DNA of 64,000 nucleotides, taken from assembly GCF_003626595.1 (NCBI RefSeq), contig NZ_RBAK01000005.1, forward strand, positions 124,001 to 188,000, written 5' to 3'. The notes under the pieces were generated by a model. It saw only the letters and a program-made list of their open reading frames with translations. It was not told the DNA's origin and searched no databases. Position 1 is the first letter of the stretch. Every line of letters starts with the position of its first letter. This DNA is from Micromonospora endolithica. GTDB taxonomy: Bacteria; Actinomycetota; Actinomycetes; Mycobacteriales; Micromonosporaceae. Shown here one piece after another: positions 1 to 7,947 of the stretch. Position numbers and translations under genes: made by a program.

Positions 1-816
1 GGGCACGGTGGCGGCGACCGCGCCCAGCGCGGCCGGCAGCGCGGACACCCCGGCGACACGGACCGTGCCGCCGGAGCTGGTGGCGAGCCTGCGCAACTGG
101 CCCAACCCGTCGTCGGCGGGACCGATCCGGACCAGGTCGACCCGGTCCGCGGCGGCCGTGACGGCGGTGGCCGCCGCGCTCGCCGCCGCCGTGTCGTCGT
201 CCCGTCCGCCGGCCACCACCACGAGCCGGCGATCCGCGTCCGGTCCGCCGACGGCGACCGCGGCGCGCAGCGCGTCGTAGAGGGCGGTCCCGTCGCTCGC
301 CGGCAGGCCGTCCACCGCCGCGCGTACCGCCGCCCGGTCGGTGGTCGGCGTGGCCGCGACCGCCGGCTCGGCGCCGGCCGCGACCAGGCCCACCGCGACG
401 TCCGTCGGCAGCGCCGCGACCAGCGCGAGCACCGCGTCCCGCACCGCCCGCAGGCGCGCGCCGGCAAGTCCGGTGTCGACGACCACCACGACGGTACGCG
501 GACCGTCCGCCAACGCCTCCGGCGCTCCCGGCGCCACACTCACCGGCAGCGCGAAGCCGTCCCGCGCGACGGTCAACGGGGGCAGCTTCCCGTCCGCGGT
601 CCGGGGCACGTCGGCGACGATGCGTAGCCGCTCCGGGGTGACCTCGGCGACGCTGGCCGTCAGGTCACCGCCGGCCGGCGCGGGCGCGACCCGGCCCACG
701 GCGGGTGCGACCCCGGCGGGCGCGACCCCGGCCGGCGCGGCCACGGCCGGTACGGCGCCCGGCACGGTGAGCGCGGCGGCGGCCAGCGCCGCGACGGCGG
801 CGACCCGGCGGCTCAC
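1..816 (-). CDS. vWA-like secreted or membrane protein of the Tad locus, C-terminus beyond window
   Basis: The reading frame starts at a GTG (816-814) that overlaps the TGA of the cpaF gene by two bases (GTGA arrangement) and stays open to the window edge, giving 272 residues. The first 30 residues form a signal peptide (MSRR, then an Ala/Val/Leu-rich core ending near VAA). Further in, a hydrophobic strand followed by DTG resembles a degenerate metal-adhesion site, and a later VVVAGGRDDD segment fits a Rossmann-like vWA fold. In actinobacterial Tad loci the gene after cpaF normally encodes the TadB inner-membrane platform, and some versions carry an N-terminal vWA region. That this is such a fusion is inference, because the T2SSF part would lie outside the window. 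Confidence 0.7.
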   Translation of the reverse strand, partial: MSRRVAAVAALAAAALTVPGAVPAVAAPAGVAPAGVAPAVGRVAPAPAGGDLTASVAEVTPERLRIVADVPRTADGKLPPLTVARDGFALPVSVAPGAPEALADGPRTVVVVVDTGLAGARLRAVRDAVLALVAALPTDVAVGLVAAGAEPAVAATPTTDRAAVRAAVDGLPASDGTALYDALRAAVAVGGPDADRRLVVVAGGRDDDTAAASAAATAVTAAADRVDLVRIGPADDGLGQLRRLATSSGGTVRVAGVSALPAALGAVAATVP

Positions 817-2177
817 CACGGCGCGCCCTCGAACACCCCGGCCGGCAGCGGGACCCCGGCGTCGGCCAGGGTGTCCAGCAGGCGGGGACGCAGTCCGGTC
901 CAGCGCAGCACGCCCCGGTGCCGGCCGTCGGTGTCGAACCCGGCCCGGTGGTCGAAGACGAACAGGTCCTGCATGGTGACGACGTCACCCTCCATGCCGA
1001 TCACCTCGGTGACGTGGGTGATCCGCCGGGTGCCGTCGCGCAGCCGGCTCTGGTGCACGATCAGGTCCACCGCCGAGGCGATCTGTTCCCGGATCGCGCG
1101 GACCGGCAGTTCCAGTCCGGCCATCAGGGACATCGTCTCCAGCCGGGCCACGGTGTCCCGGGGGGCGTTGGCGTGCACCGTGGTCAGTGAACCGTTGTGG
1201 CCGGTGTTCATCGCCTGGAGCAGGTCCAGCGCGGCGCCGTCGCGGACCTCGCCGATCACGATGCGGTCCGGGCGCATCCGCAGCGCGTTGCGGACCAGGT
1301 CCCGCACGGTGATCTCGCCGCGTCCCTCGATGTTCGGCGGCCGGGACTCCAGCCGCAGCACGTGGTTCTGCCGGAGCTGGAGTTCGGCGGCGTCCTCGAT
1401 GGTGACGATCCGTTCCTCCGGCGGGAGGAAGCTGGACAGCACGTTGAGCGTGGTGGTCTTGCCGGAGCCGGTCCCGCCGCTGATCACCACGTCGAGTCGG
1501 CCGCGTACGCAGGCGTAGAGGAACTGCGCCACCTCCGGTGACAAGGTGCCGAACCCGATCAGGTCGTCGGTGGTCAGCGCCTCCCGGGCGAACTTGCGTA
1601 CGGTCAGCATCGAGCCGTCCAGCGCCACCGGGGGCAGCACCACGTTGACCCGGCTGCCGTCGGGCAGTCGGGCGTCGACCATCGGGCTCGACTCGTCCAC
1701 CCGCCGGCCGACCCGGGACACGATCCGGTCGATGACCCGGCGCAGGTGCTGCTCGTCGACGAAGGTCGCCTCGACCCGGTGGATCCGGCCGAACCGCTCC
1801 ACGTAGATCTGGTCCGGCCCGTTGACCATGATCTCGGTGACGTCCGGGTCCCGCAGCAACGGCTCGATCGGCCCGTGGCCGAGGATCTCGTCCAGGAGTT
1901 CGGCCGCGATCCGCGCCGAGTCGGCCACCGCCAGCGGCGAGCCGTCCCGGGCCAGCACCTCGTTGACGGTGTCCCGGACCCGCTGCTCCAGGACCGCGTC
2001 GGCGGTGCGGTTGTCATAGAGCTGGGGGCCGAGGATGTCCAGCAGCTCGCGGTGCACCCGCAGCCGCAGCGCGGCGGCGGACGAGCCGTTGGAGACGGTG
2101 ACCGCGCCGGACGTACGCCCGTTGCGTCCGCTGTCGTGCTCCGGGTACCGCTGCGCCAACCGGTCGGTGAGACTCAT
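813..2177 (-). CDS. cpaF: CpaF/TadA-type secretion ATPase
   Basis: This 454-residue protein is the hexameric cytoplasmic ATPase that powers Flp/Tad pilus assembly. Walker A (GGTGSGKTT) is at about 234-242, Walker B with its acidic residue (RPDRIVIGEVRD) at about 302-313, and the His box region (TTVHANAPR) at about 332-340. The N-terminal all-alpha domain and the EIMVNGP motif near 115 are typical of CpaF. The ATG start overlaps the preceding small reading frame by ATGA. Downstream comes the vWA/TadB-like gene. Length and motifs match the family throughout, and no frameshift is seen. Confidence 0.95.
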   Translation of the reverse strand: MSLTDRLAQRYPEHDSGRNGRTSGAVTVSNGSSAAALRLRVHRELLDILGPQLYDNRTADAVLEQRVRDTVNEVLARDGSPLAVADSARIAAELLDEILGHGPIEPLLRDPDVTEIMVNGPDQIYVERFGRIHRVEATFVDEQHLRRVIDRIVSRVGRRVDESSPMVDARLPDGSRVNVVLPPVALDGSMLTVRKFAREALTTDDLIGFGTLSPEVAQFLYACVRGRLDVVISGGTGSGKTTTLNVLSSFLPPEERIVTIEDAAELQLRQNHVLRLESRPPNIEGRGEITVRDLVRNALRMRPDRIVIGEVRDGAALDLLQAMNTGHNGSLTTVHANAPRDTVARLETMSLMAGLELPVRAIREQIASAVDLIVHQSRLRDGTRRITHVTEVIGMEGDVVTMQDLFVFDHRAGFDTDGRHRGVLRWTGLRPRLLDTLADAGVPLPAGVFEGAPW

Positions 2178-2257
2178 GCCGGCACTCCGCCGCGCTCCGT
2201 GCCGTCATGAGGCACCACGACGCTGAGTCGATGATTCACTCGCTGACGCTCGCTCAT
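2174..2257 (-). CDS. 27-residue bridging reading frame between cpaE and cpaF, possibly repeat-derived
   Basis: An ATG at 2257-2255 overlaps the cpaE TGA (ATGA), and its own TGA at 2176-2174 overlaps the cpaF ATG (ATGA). The frame therefore exactly bridges the two genes. The peptide begins MSERQRVNH and contains VVVPHDG. No domain is recognisable. It may serve only to couple translation of cpaF to cpaE. The DNA resembles a short element with SER-type codons (GAGCGAGCG followed by CAGCGAGTG) that I associate, from memory and without proof, with intergenic sequences of Micromonosporaceae. Confidence 0.4.
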   Translation of the reverse strand: MSERQRVNHRLSVVVPHDGTERGGVPA

Positions 2258-3435
2258 GACTTCCCACCACCGGGGCGGCCGAGGCGGTCCCGCAGGCCAC
2301 GGGCCCGGGGGGTGGTCTGCCGGGCGATCCGCCCGAGCGCCAGGTCCCGGATCGCCGCGCTCACCGGATGGTTCGGCTTGTCCACCACGATCGGCACCCC
2401 TCGGTTGATCGACACCGGCACGTCCCGGCTGGACGGGACCTGCGCGGTGATCGGCGTCTTGAGCACACGTTCCACGTCGGCGGCGGTCAGGCCCACCCGG
2501 GCGTCGCCCCGGTTGAGCACCACCAGCCGGTTCTCGCCGCGCAGGCCCAGCAGGTCCAGCGTGTCCATGGCGACCCGCAGGTTCTTCAGCACCGGCACGT
2601 CCGGGGTGGCCACCAGCACGTGCACGTCCGAGACGTCGAACGCGGCCAGCACCGGATCGGTGAAGGCCGCCGGGGTGTCCACCACCACGTAGTCGGCGAA
2701 GGTGCGGACGGCGGCCAGCACCTTCGCCACCAGGTCCCGCCCGATCCGCTCGGCGTCGCTCGGCCCGACCGGTGCGAGCAGCACCTCCACCCCCGGCGCG
2801 TACGTGGTGAGCAGCGCCCGGACCAGCGTCGCGTCCACCCGGTCCCCGGCGGCCACCGCGTCGGCGATACCGCGCTCCGGGGCGAGTTGCAGCATGATTC
2901 CGACGTCGCCGAAGGCCAGATCCAGGTCGACCAGGCAGACCTTGCGCTTGCCCCCCTCGGCCAGCGACACGGCGAGGTTGGTGGCCAGGGTGGACTTGCC
3001 GACGCCGCCCTTGGCGGAGAAGACGGTCACCACCCGGGCCGGCGCGGTCGGCTGGCCACCGACGGTGGGCGCCGCGCCGAGCAGGTGCCGGGACACCTCC
3101 ATCGCCCGTGCGCACGCGGTGCGGACTGCCACGATGTCCCGGGCGTCGACCACGTCGCGTACGCCGGCGCGCAGCGCGTGCCCCATCGTCTCCACGTCCA
3201 GCCGCTCGCGCAGCAGCAGCACGCCCACGGCGGGGCGGGCGACCCGCTGCCGGGCGGCGAATTCGAGCGCCAGCCCCGCGTCGGTCCCCGGGCCGAAGAG
3301 CACCAGCGGCTCGGCGTGCTGGTCCGCGAGCAGCCGCTCCACGTCCTCCAGCCGGCTCGTGGTGAGCACCCCCGGGCCGAGTTGCGGAGCGAGGTGGCCG
3401 CTCCACCGCCGGTCGGGCTCGAAGAGGATCGTCAT
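2254..3435 (-). CDS. cpaE: CpaE-like MinD/ParA-family ATPase
   Basis: The 393-residue protein has a receiver-like N-terminal region (residues 1-110, containing VLLLRERLD and DVVDARD) followed by a MinD-type ATPase domain. The deviant Walker A, KGGVGKST, is at about 142-149 after VVTVFSA, and the switch region VDLDLAFGD follows near 168. CpaE proteins place the pilus machinery at the correct cellular site in Tad systems. Position between cpaB and cpaF supports the call. The start is ATG (3435-3433). No strong alternative start was seen. Confidence 0.9.
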   Translation of the reverse strand: MTILFEPDRRWSGHLAPQLGPGVLTTSRLEDVERLLADQHAEPLVLFGPGTDAGLALEFAARQRVARPAVGVLLLRERLDVETMGHALRAGVRDVVDARDIVAVRTACARAMEVSRHLLGAAPTVGGQPTAPARVVTVFSAKGGVGKSTLATNLAVSLAEGGKRKVCLVDLDLAFGDVGIMLQLAPERGIADAVAAGDRVDATLVRALLTTYAPGVEVLLAPVGPSDAERIGRDLVAKVLAAVRTFADYVVVDTPAAFTDPVLAAFDVSDVHVLVATPDVPVLKNLRVAMDTLDLLGLRGENRLVVLNRGDARVGLTAADVERVLKTPITAQVPSSRDVPVSINRGVPIVVDKPNHPVSAAIRDLALGRIARQTTPRARGLRDRLGRPGGGKS

Positions 3436-3444
3436 GGCGCGTGC

Positions 3445-4233
3445 CTACCCGAACAGGGATCGGTTGTCCACGCCACTGTCCGGCTTGACCTCGGACGACT
3501 CACCGAGCAGGCCGATGTTCAGCTCCCCGCCGAGCGCGACCGCGTGGGCGAGCCGTTCGGCGTCCCGCTGGTTGAGGCCGAACGTCACCGACAGCTCGTC
3601 GGACCGGGCTCCGCCGGTGGACGCCACCCCACCGGCCGTGTCGCCGTCCCGCTCCTCGGCCTTGCCCACCGAGATCACCTCGACGTCGGTCATCAGCAGC
3701 CGGGTGACGCTGTTGGTCTTGCGCCCCTTCTCCAGGCCGGACCCGGAGACCGCGTCCCGGTCCTTGTCGTCCACCGGCGTGTACGTGTAGAAGATGGCCA
3801 CCCGCGTGCCGGCCTGCACGGTGGTGGGGCCGAACACGTTGGACCGGACCCGGGCGGTGATCGCCAGTTGCCCGTCCGGGATCACCAGCCCGCTGCCGTC
3901 GCGCACGGCGGTGCCGAACATCGCCCGCAGCAGGAGCTGGCCGCGCTGCACCGGCGCGGTGACGACCAGCGCGTCCAGGTCGGCGCCGACCTCGCCGAGC
4001 GAGTCCTCGGGCAGGGTCTCGGCGGGCATCCGTACCTCCCGCAGGAACTTCTTGTCGCGCAGCGCCCGCCCGGAGGTGCCGGCGGGGATCTGCTTGTCGG
4101 CGACCAGCACGGTTCGGGCCTGCTTGCCCTCGACCGCCCGATCGTCGGCGGAGCGGAGGTAGAGCAGGACGGCACCGGTGCCGAACGCGGCCAGGACGAC
4201 GGCGATCAGCACCGGGATGATGCGGCGGCTCAT
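3445..4233 (-). CDS. cpaB: Flp pilus assembly protein CpaB/RcpC (SAF domain)
   Basis: The protein has 262 residues. An N-terminal membrane segment (residues 5-26, IIPVLIAVVLAAFGTGAVLL) is followed by a SAF domain: VLVADKQIPAGTSG and an RGQLLL element near 97-103 are the usual signatures. CpaB acts at the outer face of the membrane in pilus assembly. The gene sits 9 bp from cpaE and 36 bp after the TadG-like gene, in one minus-strand operon. Start ATG at 4233. Confidence 0.9.
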   Translation of the reverse strand: MSRRIIPVLIAVVLAAFGTGAVLLYLRSADDRAVEGKQARTVLVADKQIPAGTSGRALRDKKFLREVRMPAETLPEDSLGEVGADLDALVVTAPVQRGQLLLRAMFGTAVRDGSGLVIPDGQLAITARVRSNVFGPTTVQAGTRVAIFYTYTPVDDKDRDAVSGSGLEKGRKTNSVTRLLMTDVEVISVGKAEERDGDTAGGVASTGGARSDELSVTFGLNQRDAERLAHAVALGGELNIGLLGESSEVKPDSGVDNRSLFG

Positions 4234-4269
4234 GAGTGTGACGTCCCCTGCCAGTGTGGTGTGTCGTGG

Positions 4270-5313
4270 TCAGCCGACGAGGGCGACGACCCGGGCGCCC
4301 AGGTCGGGCCCGCCGATCGCGCCGCCGCCGGGAAGAAGCTGCTCGGTGAGGTGGCCCCGTACGCACGGTTCGACGCCGTCGCCGCAGCCGGTGCCCTCGG
4401 TGCGGTCGCCGAACGTGAAGCCGGTGACCACGAACGCGGCGAAGCCCCGCACCGTGAACGCGTCCCCGCCGCCGCCGGTGGGCGGGTCGACCACCGGCAC
4501 CAGCACCGACCGGCCCAGGGCGTCCTCCAGCGCGTCACCGCAGTCCGGATCGTCGGTCGCGCCGGCGGTCTCCTGGTTCACCGACCGCACCACCCGGCAG
4601 TCGTCGTCGGCGTCCAGCCAGCGGAAGCCGGCACCGGCGGCGGTGCACGTGCCGGTGGTACCCGGGCGCACCGGCACCGGCCCCGGGGCGGCCGGGAAGA
4701 CGGTGCCGCTGCTGGTCAGCCGCTCCCAGTCGCAGAACGGCAGGGCCAGGGCCAGGGTGTCGGCCCGAACCGGCCCGCCCCAGGTGGCCCGGGCGCAGGC
4801 CCGCACCTCGGCGCCCCGGTAGCCGCCGAGCACGGCCTGCGCGAAGACCGGCGGCAGCAGGGTCTCGTCACCGTCGCGCCGGGTGCCGGTCCGCACCTCG
4901 ACGTACGGGCCGGCGGCCGGCGCCGCGCGTAGGCAGTCGACCGGCGTGTCGCCGCAGGTGGCCAGCCCGCCGCCGCGACCGCACACCTCGGCGGTCGCCT
5001 GGCCGTCGTTGGCGTTGCCGTCGGCGTACCGGCCGGCCAGCGCGTCCACCGTCTCTCCGTCCGGGCCGGTGCACTCGGCCGGGTCCAGCGCGCAGGCCCG
5101 GGCGGCGGCCACGGCGGCGGCGTCCGCGCCGTTCTGCAACTGCCCGCGCTCGACGTAGAGGAGACCGACGTCGACCACCAGCGCCATCATGCCGAGCAGC
5201 ACCCCCGATCCGATCAGCAGTCCGACGGTGACGGCCACGCCACCCCGGTCGGCGTCGGCCCGGCCCAGCCGGGCCCGGAGGCGGTCCCGCACGGCGGTGA
5301 CGATCACTGGCAC
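4270..5313 (-). CDS. TadG-like pilus assembly protein
   Basis: The protein has 347 residues if started at GTG 5313. A basic N-terminus, then RGGVAVTVGLLIGSGVLLGMMALVVDVG (about 23-50), the hydrophobic pilin-like helix of TadE/TadG proteins, and then ERGQLQNGADAAAVAAA, the hallmark of the putative Flp pilus-assembly TadE/G-like family. The long extracellular part has several cysteines (for example CALDPAEC, CGRGG) that may form disulfides. The start overlaps the end of the TadE gene. A second GTG two codons downstream forms a GTGA overlap with the TadE stop and is equally possible. Confidence 0.85.
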   Translation of the reverse strand: MPVIVTAVRDRLRARLGRADADRGGVAVTVGLLIGSGVLLGMMALVVDVGLLYVERGQLQNGADAAAVAAARACALDPAECTGPDGETVDALAGRYADGNANDGQATAEVCGRGGGLATCGDTPVDCLRAAPAAGPYVEVRTGTRRDGDETLLPPVFAQAVLGGYRGAEVRACARATWGGPVRADTLALALPFCDWERLTSSGTVFPAAPGPVPVRPGTTGTCTAAGAGFRWLDADDDCRVVRSVNQETAGATDDPDCGDALEDALGRSVLVPVVDPPTGGGGDAFTVRGFAAFVVTGFTFGDRTEGTGCGDGVEPCVRGHLTEQLLPGGGAIGGPDLGARVVALVG

Positions 5314-5726
5314 GGCGTCAACCCACGCGCGGTCAGCTCGACCTCACCGTCGAAGCCACCACCGAGCAGTCCGACCGGCGTGACGAAGACGAAGTCCTGG
5401 GTGAGCCGCACCTCCGCCGCACCGTTCACGCACTCCGCCTCGATCGCCACGTCCGGGCCGGCGATGCGGGTCACCCGCTCGGCCGGGTCCACGCCCAGCG
5501 AGACGCTCCGGGCGGCGTCCCGGGCCGCCTCGGTGAGCGTGATCTGGGTGTTCAACATCCGTCCGAAGTCGATGATCGCGAAGACGACGAGCAGGAGCAG
5601 CGGCAGCACCAGCGCCATCTCCACGGCCGCCGCACCACGGTCGGCGGTGGAATTGAAGCGGGAAGCTCGGTTCCGGCCGGCGTTCTCGCCCGACCGGAAC
5701 CGGCTCCGGGGCTGTACTGCTAGCAA
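5304..5726 (-). CDS. TadE-like pseudopilin
   Basis: The family core is DRGAAAVEMALVLPLLLLVVFAIIDFGRM, a pilin-like N-terminal helix with the E that follows the processing site, then QITLTEAARDAARSVSLG. I place the start at TTG 5726-5724, which overlaps the Flp stop codon and gives 140 residues; there is no ATG or GTG between the upstream gene and the family core. An in-frame extension further upstream runs through the flp gene and is not credible. TadE is a minor pseudopilin processed by the prepilin peptidase encoded nearby. Confidence 0.8.
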   Translation of the reverse strand: MLAVQPRSRFRSGENAGRNRASRFNSTADRGAAAVEMALVLPLLLLVVFAIIDFGRMLNTQITLTEAARDAARSVSLGVDPAERVTRIAGPDVAIEAECVNGAAEVRLTQDFVFVTPVGLLGGGFDGEVELTARGLTPCQ

Positions 5727-5911
5727 GCGTCGCCGCCGCCGATCGCGCGGCACGCGTTGAAGAGAAGAACGTTGATCCGACCACCGATCACGGCGAACGC
5801 GGCCGCCGCGATCGCGACGATGACGCCGAGGATCAGGGCGTACTCGACGGCGCTCGCGCCACGGTCGCGGGACTCGTGCCAGGCCATGACCCGGTGGATG
5901 AACTCCAGCAT
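5720..5911 (-). CDS. flp: Flp/Fap-type major pilin
   Basis: A 63-residue pilin precursor. A short charged leader (MLEFIHRVMAWHESRDRG) is followed by ASAVEYALILGVIVAIAAAAFAVIGG, the canonical Flp signature with Glu at position 5 of the mature protein. The start at 5911 has GGAG about 8 nt upstream. A longer in-frame extension to 6001 exists but lacks family similarity and would pass through the ribosome binding site. The C-terminus ends CRAIGGGDAC, with two cysteines. Confidence 0.9.
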   Translation of the reverse strand: MLEFIHRVMAWHESRDRGASAVEYALILGVIVAIAAAAFAVIGGRINVLLFNACRAIGGGDAC

Positions 5912-5985
5912 CGAACAGCTCCAGGGGATGAGTCGCGGCTCGGTGGCCGCGGCGGGTTGTTGACGGGAGGCAATTACCGGCAGGA

Positions 5986-6014
5986 ACTTTCCCTTCCCCA
6001 AGGAAACATGTCAA
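5986..6014 (-). promoter_or_regulatory. candidate promoter for the flp operon
   Basis: On the minus strand TTGACA (6014-6009) is followed after exactly 17 bp by GAAAGT (5991-5986). The predicted leader to the flp start is roughly 70 nt. The spacer contains an imperfect dyad (TTTCCTT, GGGG, AAGGGAAA) that could be an operator. This is the best sigma-70-like match in the 205-bp gap between flp and the prepilin peptidase gene. Confidence 0.5.
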
Positions 6015-6116
6015 TCCTGTCGACGGGACCGGCCGGACCACCGGTGGCCACCGTGCGACACCGGGCCGGTCACTCTCCACTCCACCGTTCGGCGGGAGGC
6101 ATCTCCACCGGTCGAT

Positions 6117-6878
6117 CTAACCCGGAGTCGACAGCAGCACCGCGACCAGTGCGGCGAGGAGCATCGCCGGGCCGTACGGGACCAGCGTCCGGCGGCCCGC
6201 CCTCCGTACGATCAACAAGCCGATGACCAGTGGAAGATTGACCAGCGGGGCGAGCAGTCCGCCGGCCACCACGGCCGGCCAGCCGAGCCAGCCGAGGAAG
6301 AGACCGAGCACCGCCCCGAGCTTCACGTCGCCGAAGCCGAGTTGGGAACGCGGCAACAACGCAACGGTCAGATAGACGACACCACACGTGACCGCCGCCA
6401 CTCCGGGACGTATCAGTAACGTGACGGAGCGCTCGGCGAGCGCGGCGGCCGACAGCAGCACCACCCCGCCGACGAAGGCGGTCAGCACCAGCGGGTCGGG
6501 CAGCCGCAGCACCCGCAGGTCGACCAGGGCGAGCGGCACGGCGAGCGCGGCGAGCAGCAGGAACGCCGGCAGCACCGGGGACGGGCCCACGGCGTACGCC
6601 AGGACACCCCAGGTCGCGGCGGACAGCGGCACGGTGAGCGCGGGGCCGGGCCACCGCCGGTCGGCGCAGCCGGCGCACCGCCGCGCGGCCCGCCACCAGG
6701 GCGGACGTGGCGCGTCGCAGTGCGGGCAGGCGGTCCGCCACGGCGGCTGGGGGGTGCCGTCGGGCCACTCGACGGCGTACCGGTCGACCAGGCCGGGGAC
6801 GAGCAGCCCCCACCCGGCGCCGGCGAGGGTGGCCACGGCCACGAGGGGGAGCAGCACGCGCCGGATCGTAGCCGCCAC
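6117..6878 (-). CDS. type IV prepilin peptidase (A24 family)
   Basis: The 253-residue polytopic membrane protease cleaves Flp/TadE leader peptides and is probably the processing enzyme for this locus. The two catalytic aspartates are visible: D120 in ALVDLRVLRLPD and D184 in GFGDVKLG. A CPHC (51-54) and CAGC (68-71) pair forms the cytoplasmic zinc-binding-like loop. About seven hydrophobic segments are present. The start is GTG at 6878. The methylase-type N-terminal domain seen in longer PilD proteins is reduced here. Confidence 0.92.
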   Translation of the reverse strand: MAATIRRVLLPLVAVATLAGAGWGLLVPGLVDRYAVEWPDGTPQPPWRTACPHCDAPRPPWWRAARRCAGCADRRWPGPALTVPLSAATWGVLAYAVGPSPVLPAFLLLAALAVPLALVDLRVLRLPDPLVLTAFVGGVVLLSAAALAERSVTLLIRPGVAAVTCGVVYLTVALLPRSQLGFGDVKLGAVLGLFLGWLGWPAVVAGGLLAPLVNLPLVIGLLIVRRAGRRTLVPYGPAMLLAALVAVLLSTPG

Positions 6879-6937
6879 CCACCGGACCGGCCGACCGGCG
6901 AAAGGAAACCTGGCTCTCCGGGAATACGCTCACCGGC

Positions 6938-6952
6938 CCGTACGCTGTACGG
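6938..6952. promoter_or_regulatory. perfect inverted repeat in the divergent pilD/DUF5701 region
   Basis: CCGTAC, GCT, GTACGG forms a 15-bp dyad, followed by another CCGTACG half-site at about 6957. It lies between divergent genes, 29 bp before the GTG of the DUF5701 gene, where a repressor site would be expected. No regulator gene is adjacent. Confidence 0.35.
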
Positions 6953-6980
6953 TAGCCCGTACGAGAGGCTGGAGGCCGCC

Positions 6981-7640
6981 GTGACCGCACCCTTCGATCC
7001 CGCCACCGAGTTCGACAGCCAGGTCGACACCCTGGTGAGACTGGGCTATCCGGCCCTCGCCGGACGCGCCGAGGACGAGTTCCGCGCCCTGCTCGCCCCG
7101 CTCCGGCCGGCGGCGGTGGCCGGGGCGGCCGGGCTGCCCGCGCCGACCGAGGATCGGGTCCCGTTCCTGCTGGTCGTCACCCGTGAGCTGGTGCCGGTCG
7201 AGGATCGGGTGGCGCTGACCACCCTGGCCGGCAAGCGCAAGCCCGGCATCGTCGACAAGCACTACCCCGAGGGCGACCTGGCCCGGTTCGACCCGATCAA
7301 GGAACTGGAGGTGCCGGCCGGTCCGGCGTACCTGCTCTTCGACGTCGACCGGGGTGCCGACCTGCGCAACCTGGCCCCGTCGGCGGCCATGGAGGTCATC
7401 ACCGGCCGGGACCGGCTGCCGGTCAGCATCGACGAGGGCCTGGCCCTGGTCACCCTCTATCCGGCCACGCTGGCCAGCAACCGGTGCTTCTCGCTGGTCG
7501 GTTCCCGCTGCGGCGACAAGCGGGTGCCGGCGCTCTGGATCAGCCAGGGCGCGCCGAAGCTGGGCTGGTGTTGGTGGGGCAACCCGCACACCTGGCTCGG
7601 CTCCGCCTCCGCCCGCCCCGAGCGGGTCGGCCTGGAGTGA
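6981..7640 (+). CDS. DUF5701 family protein
   Basis: The 219-residue protein starts at GTG 6981, with GGAGG at 6971-6975 as ribosome binding site. It is recognised by PFLLVVTRELVPVEDRVALTTL, LLFDVDRG, SIDEGLALVTLYP and the C-terminal GSRCGDKRVPALWIS with GWCWWGNPHTWLGSAS. The molecular function of DUF5701 is unknown to me. It is soluble, without signal peptide or membrane segment. It is transcribed divergently from the prepilin peptidase gene and is not obviously linked to pili. Confidence 0.8.
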   Translation: MTAPFDPATEFDSQVDTLVRLGYPALAGRAEDEFRALLAPLRPAAVAGAAGLPAPTEDRVPFLLVVTRELVPVEDRVALTTLAGKRKPGIVDKHYPEGDLARFDPIKELEVPAGPAYLLFDVDRGADLRNLAPSAAMEVITGRDRLPVSIDEGLALVTLYPATLASNRCFSLVGSRCGDKRVPALWISQGAPKLGWCWWGNPHTWLGSASARPERVGLE

Positions 7641-7947
7641 GTTCCACCGTCGGCGCGGGTGGAAGGGGGACCGGGTCCACCCCTCCCTCCCGGGAGCGAC
7701 ACCTTCGCCTGCCATCCACCACGCATTCGTGACGTCGTCGCAGGTCACCCCCCTGGGGACGGAGTTGTCCACAGGGGCGGAGCGTTTTCCACAGGTTGTC
7801 CACAACCTCTGTGGGTCCGCGCCGGCATCGGGGCGCCGGAAGCGATCGGCGATGACCTATTCTCCTGGGACCGGTTGGGACGGGGCGCACGACCGGCGCG
7901 GGTGGAGCCTGCTCGGACGCCCCACCCCCTTTCCCCCGAGGACGCAG
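7641..7947. other. intergenic region with a cluster of DnaA-box-like sites
   Basis: No convincing gene is seen in these 307 bp. Three direct repeats match the actinobacterial DnaA box: TTGTCCACA at 7765-7773, TTTTCCACA at 7785-7793 and TTGTCCACA at 7796-7804. The region must also hold the promoter of the following secreted protein; the GAGGA ribosome binding site for it is near 7938. Confidence 0.6.

Noticed and set aside
2368-4932. An 854-codon open frame on the plus strand across the pilus genes
   Set aside because: It is antisense to cpaE, cpaB and the TadG-like gene, has a repetitive His/Arg/Gln-rich composition and shows no domain. Long antisense frames are expected at this GC content.
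7765-7804. Chromosomal replication origin
   Set aside because: Only three DnaA-type boxes, no AT-rich unwinding region and no dnaA/dnaN/parAB neighbours.
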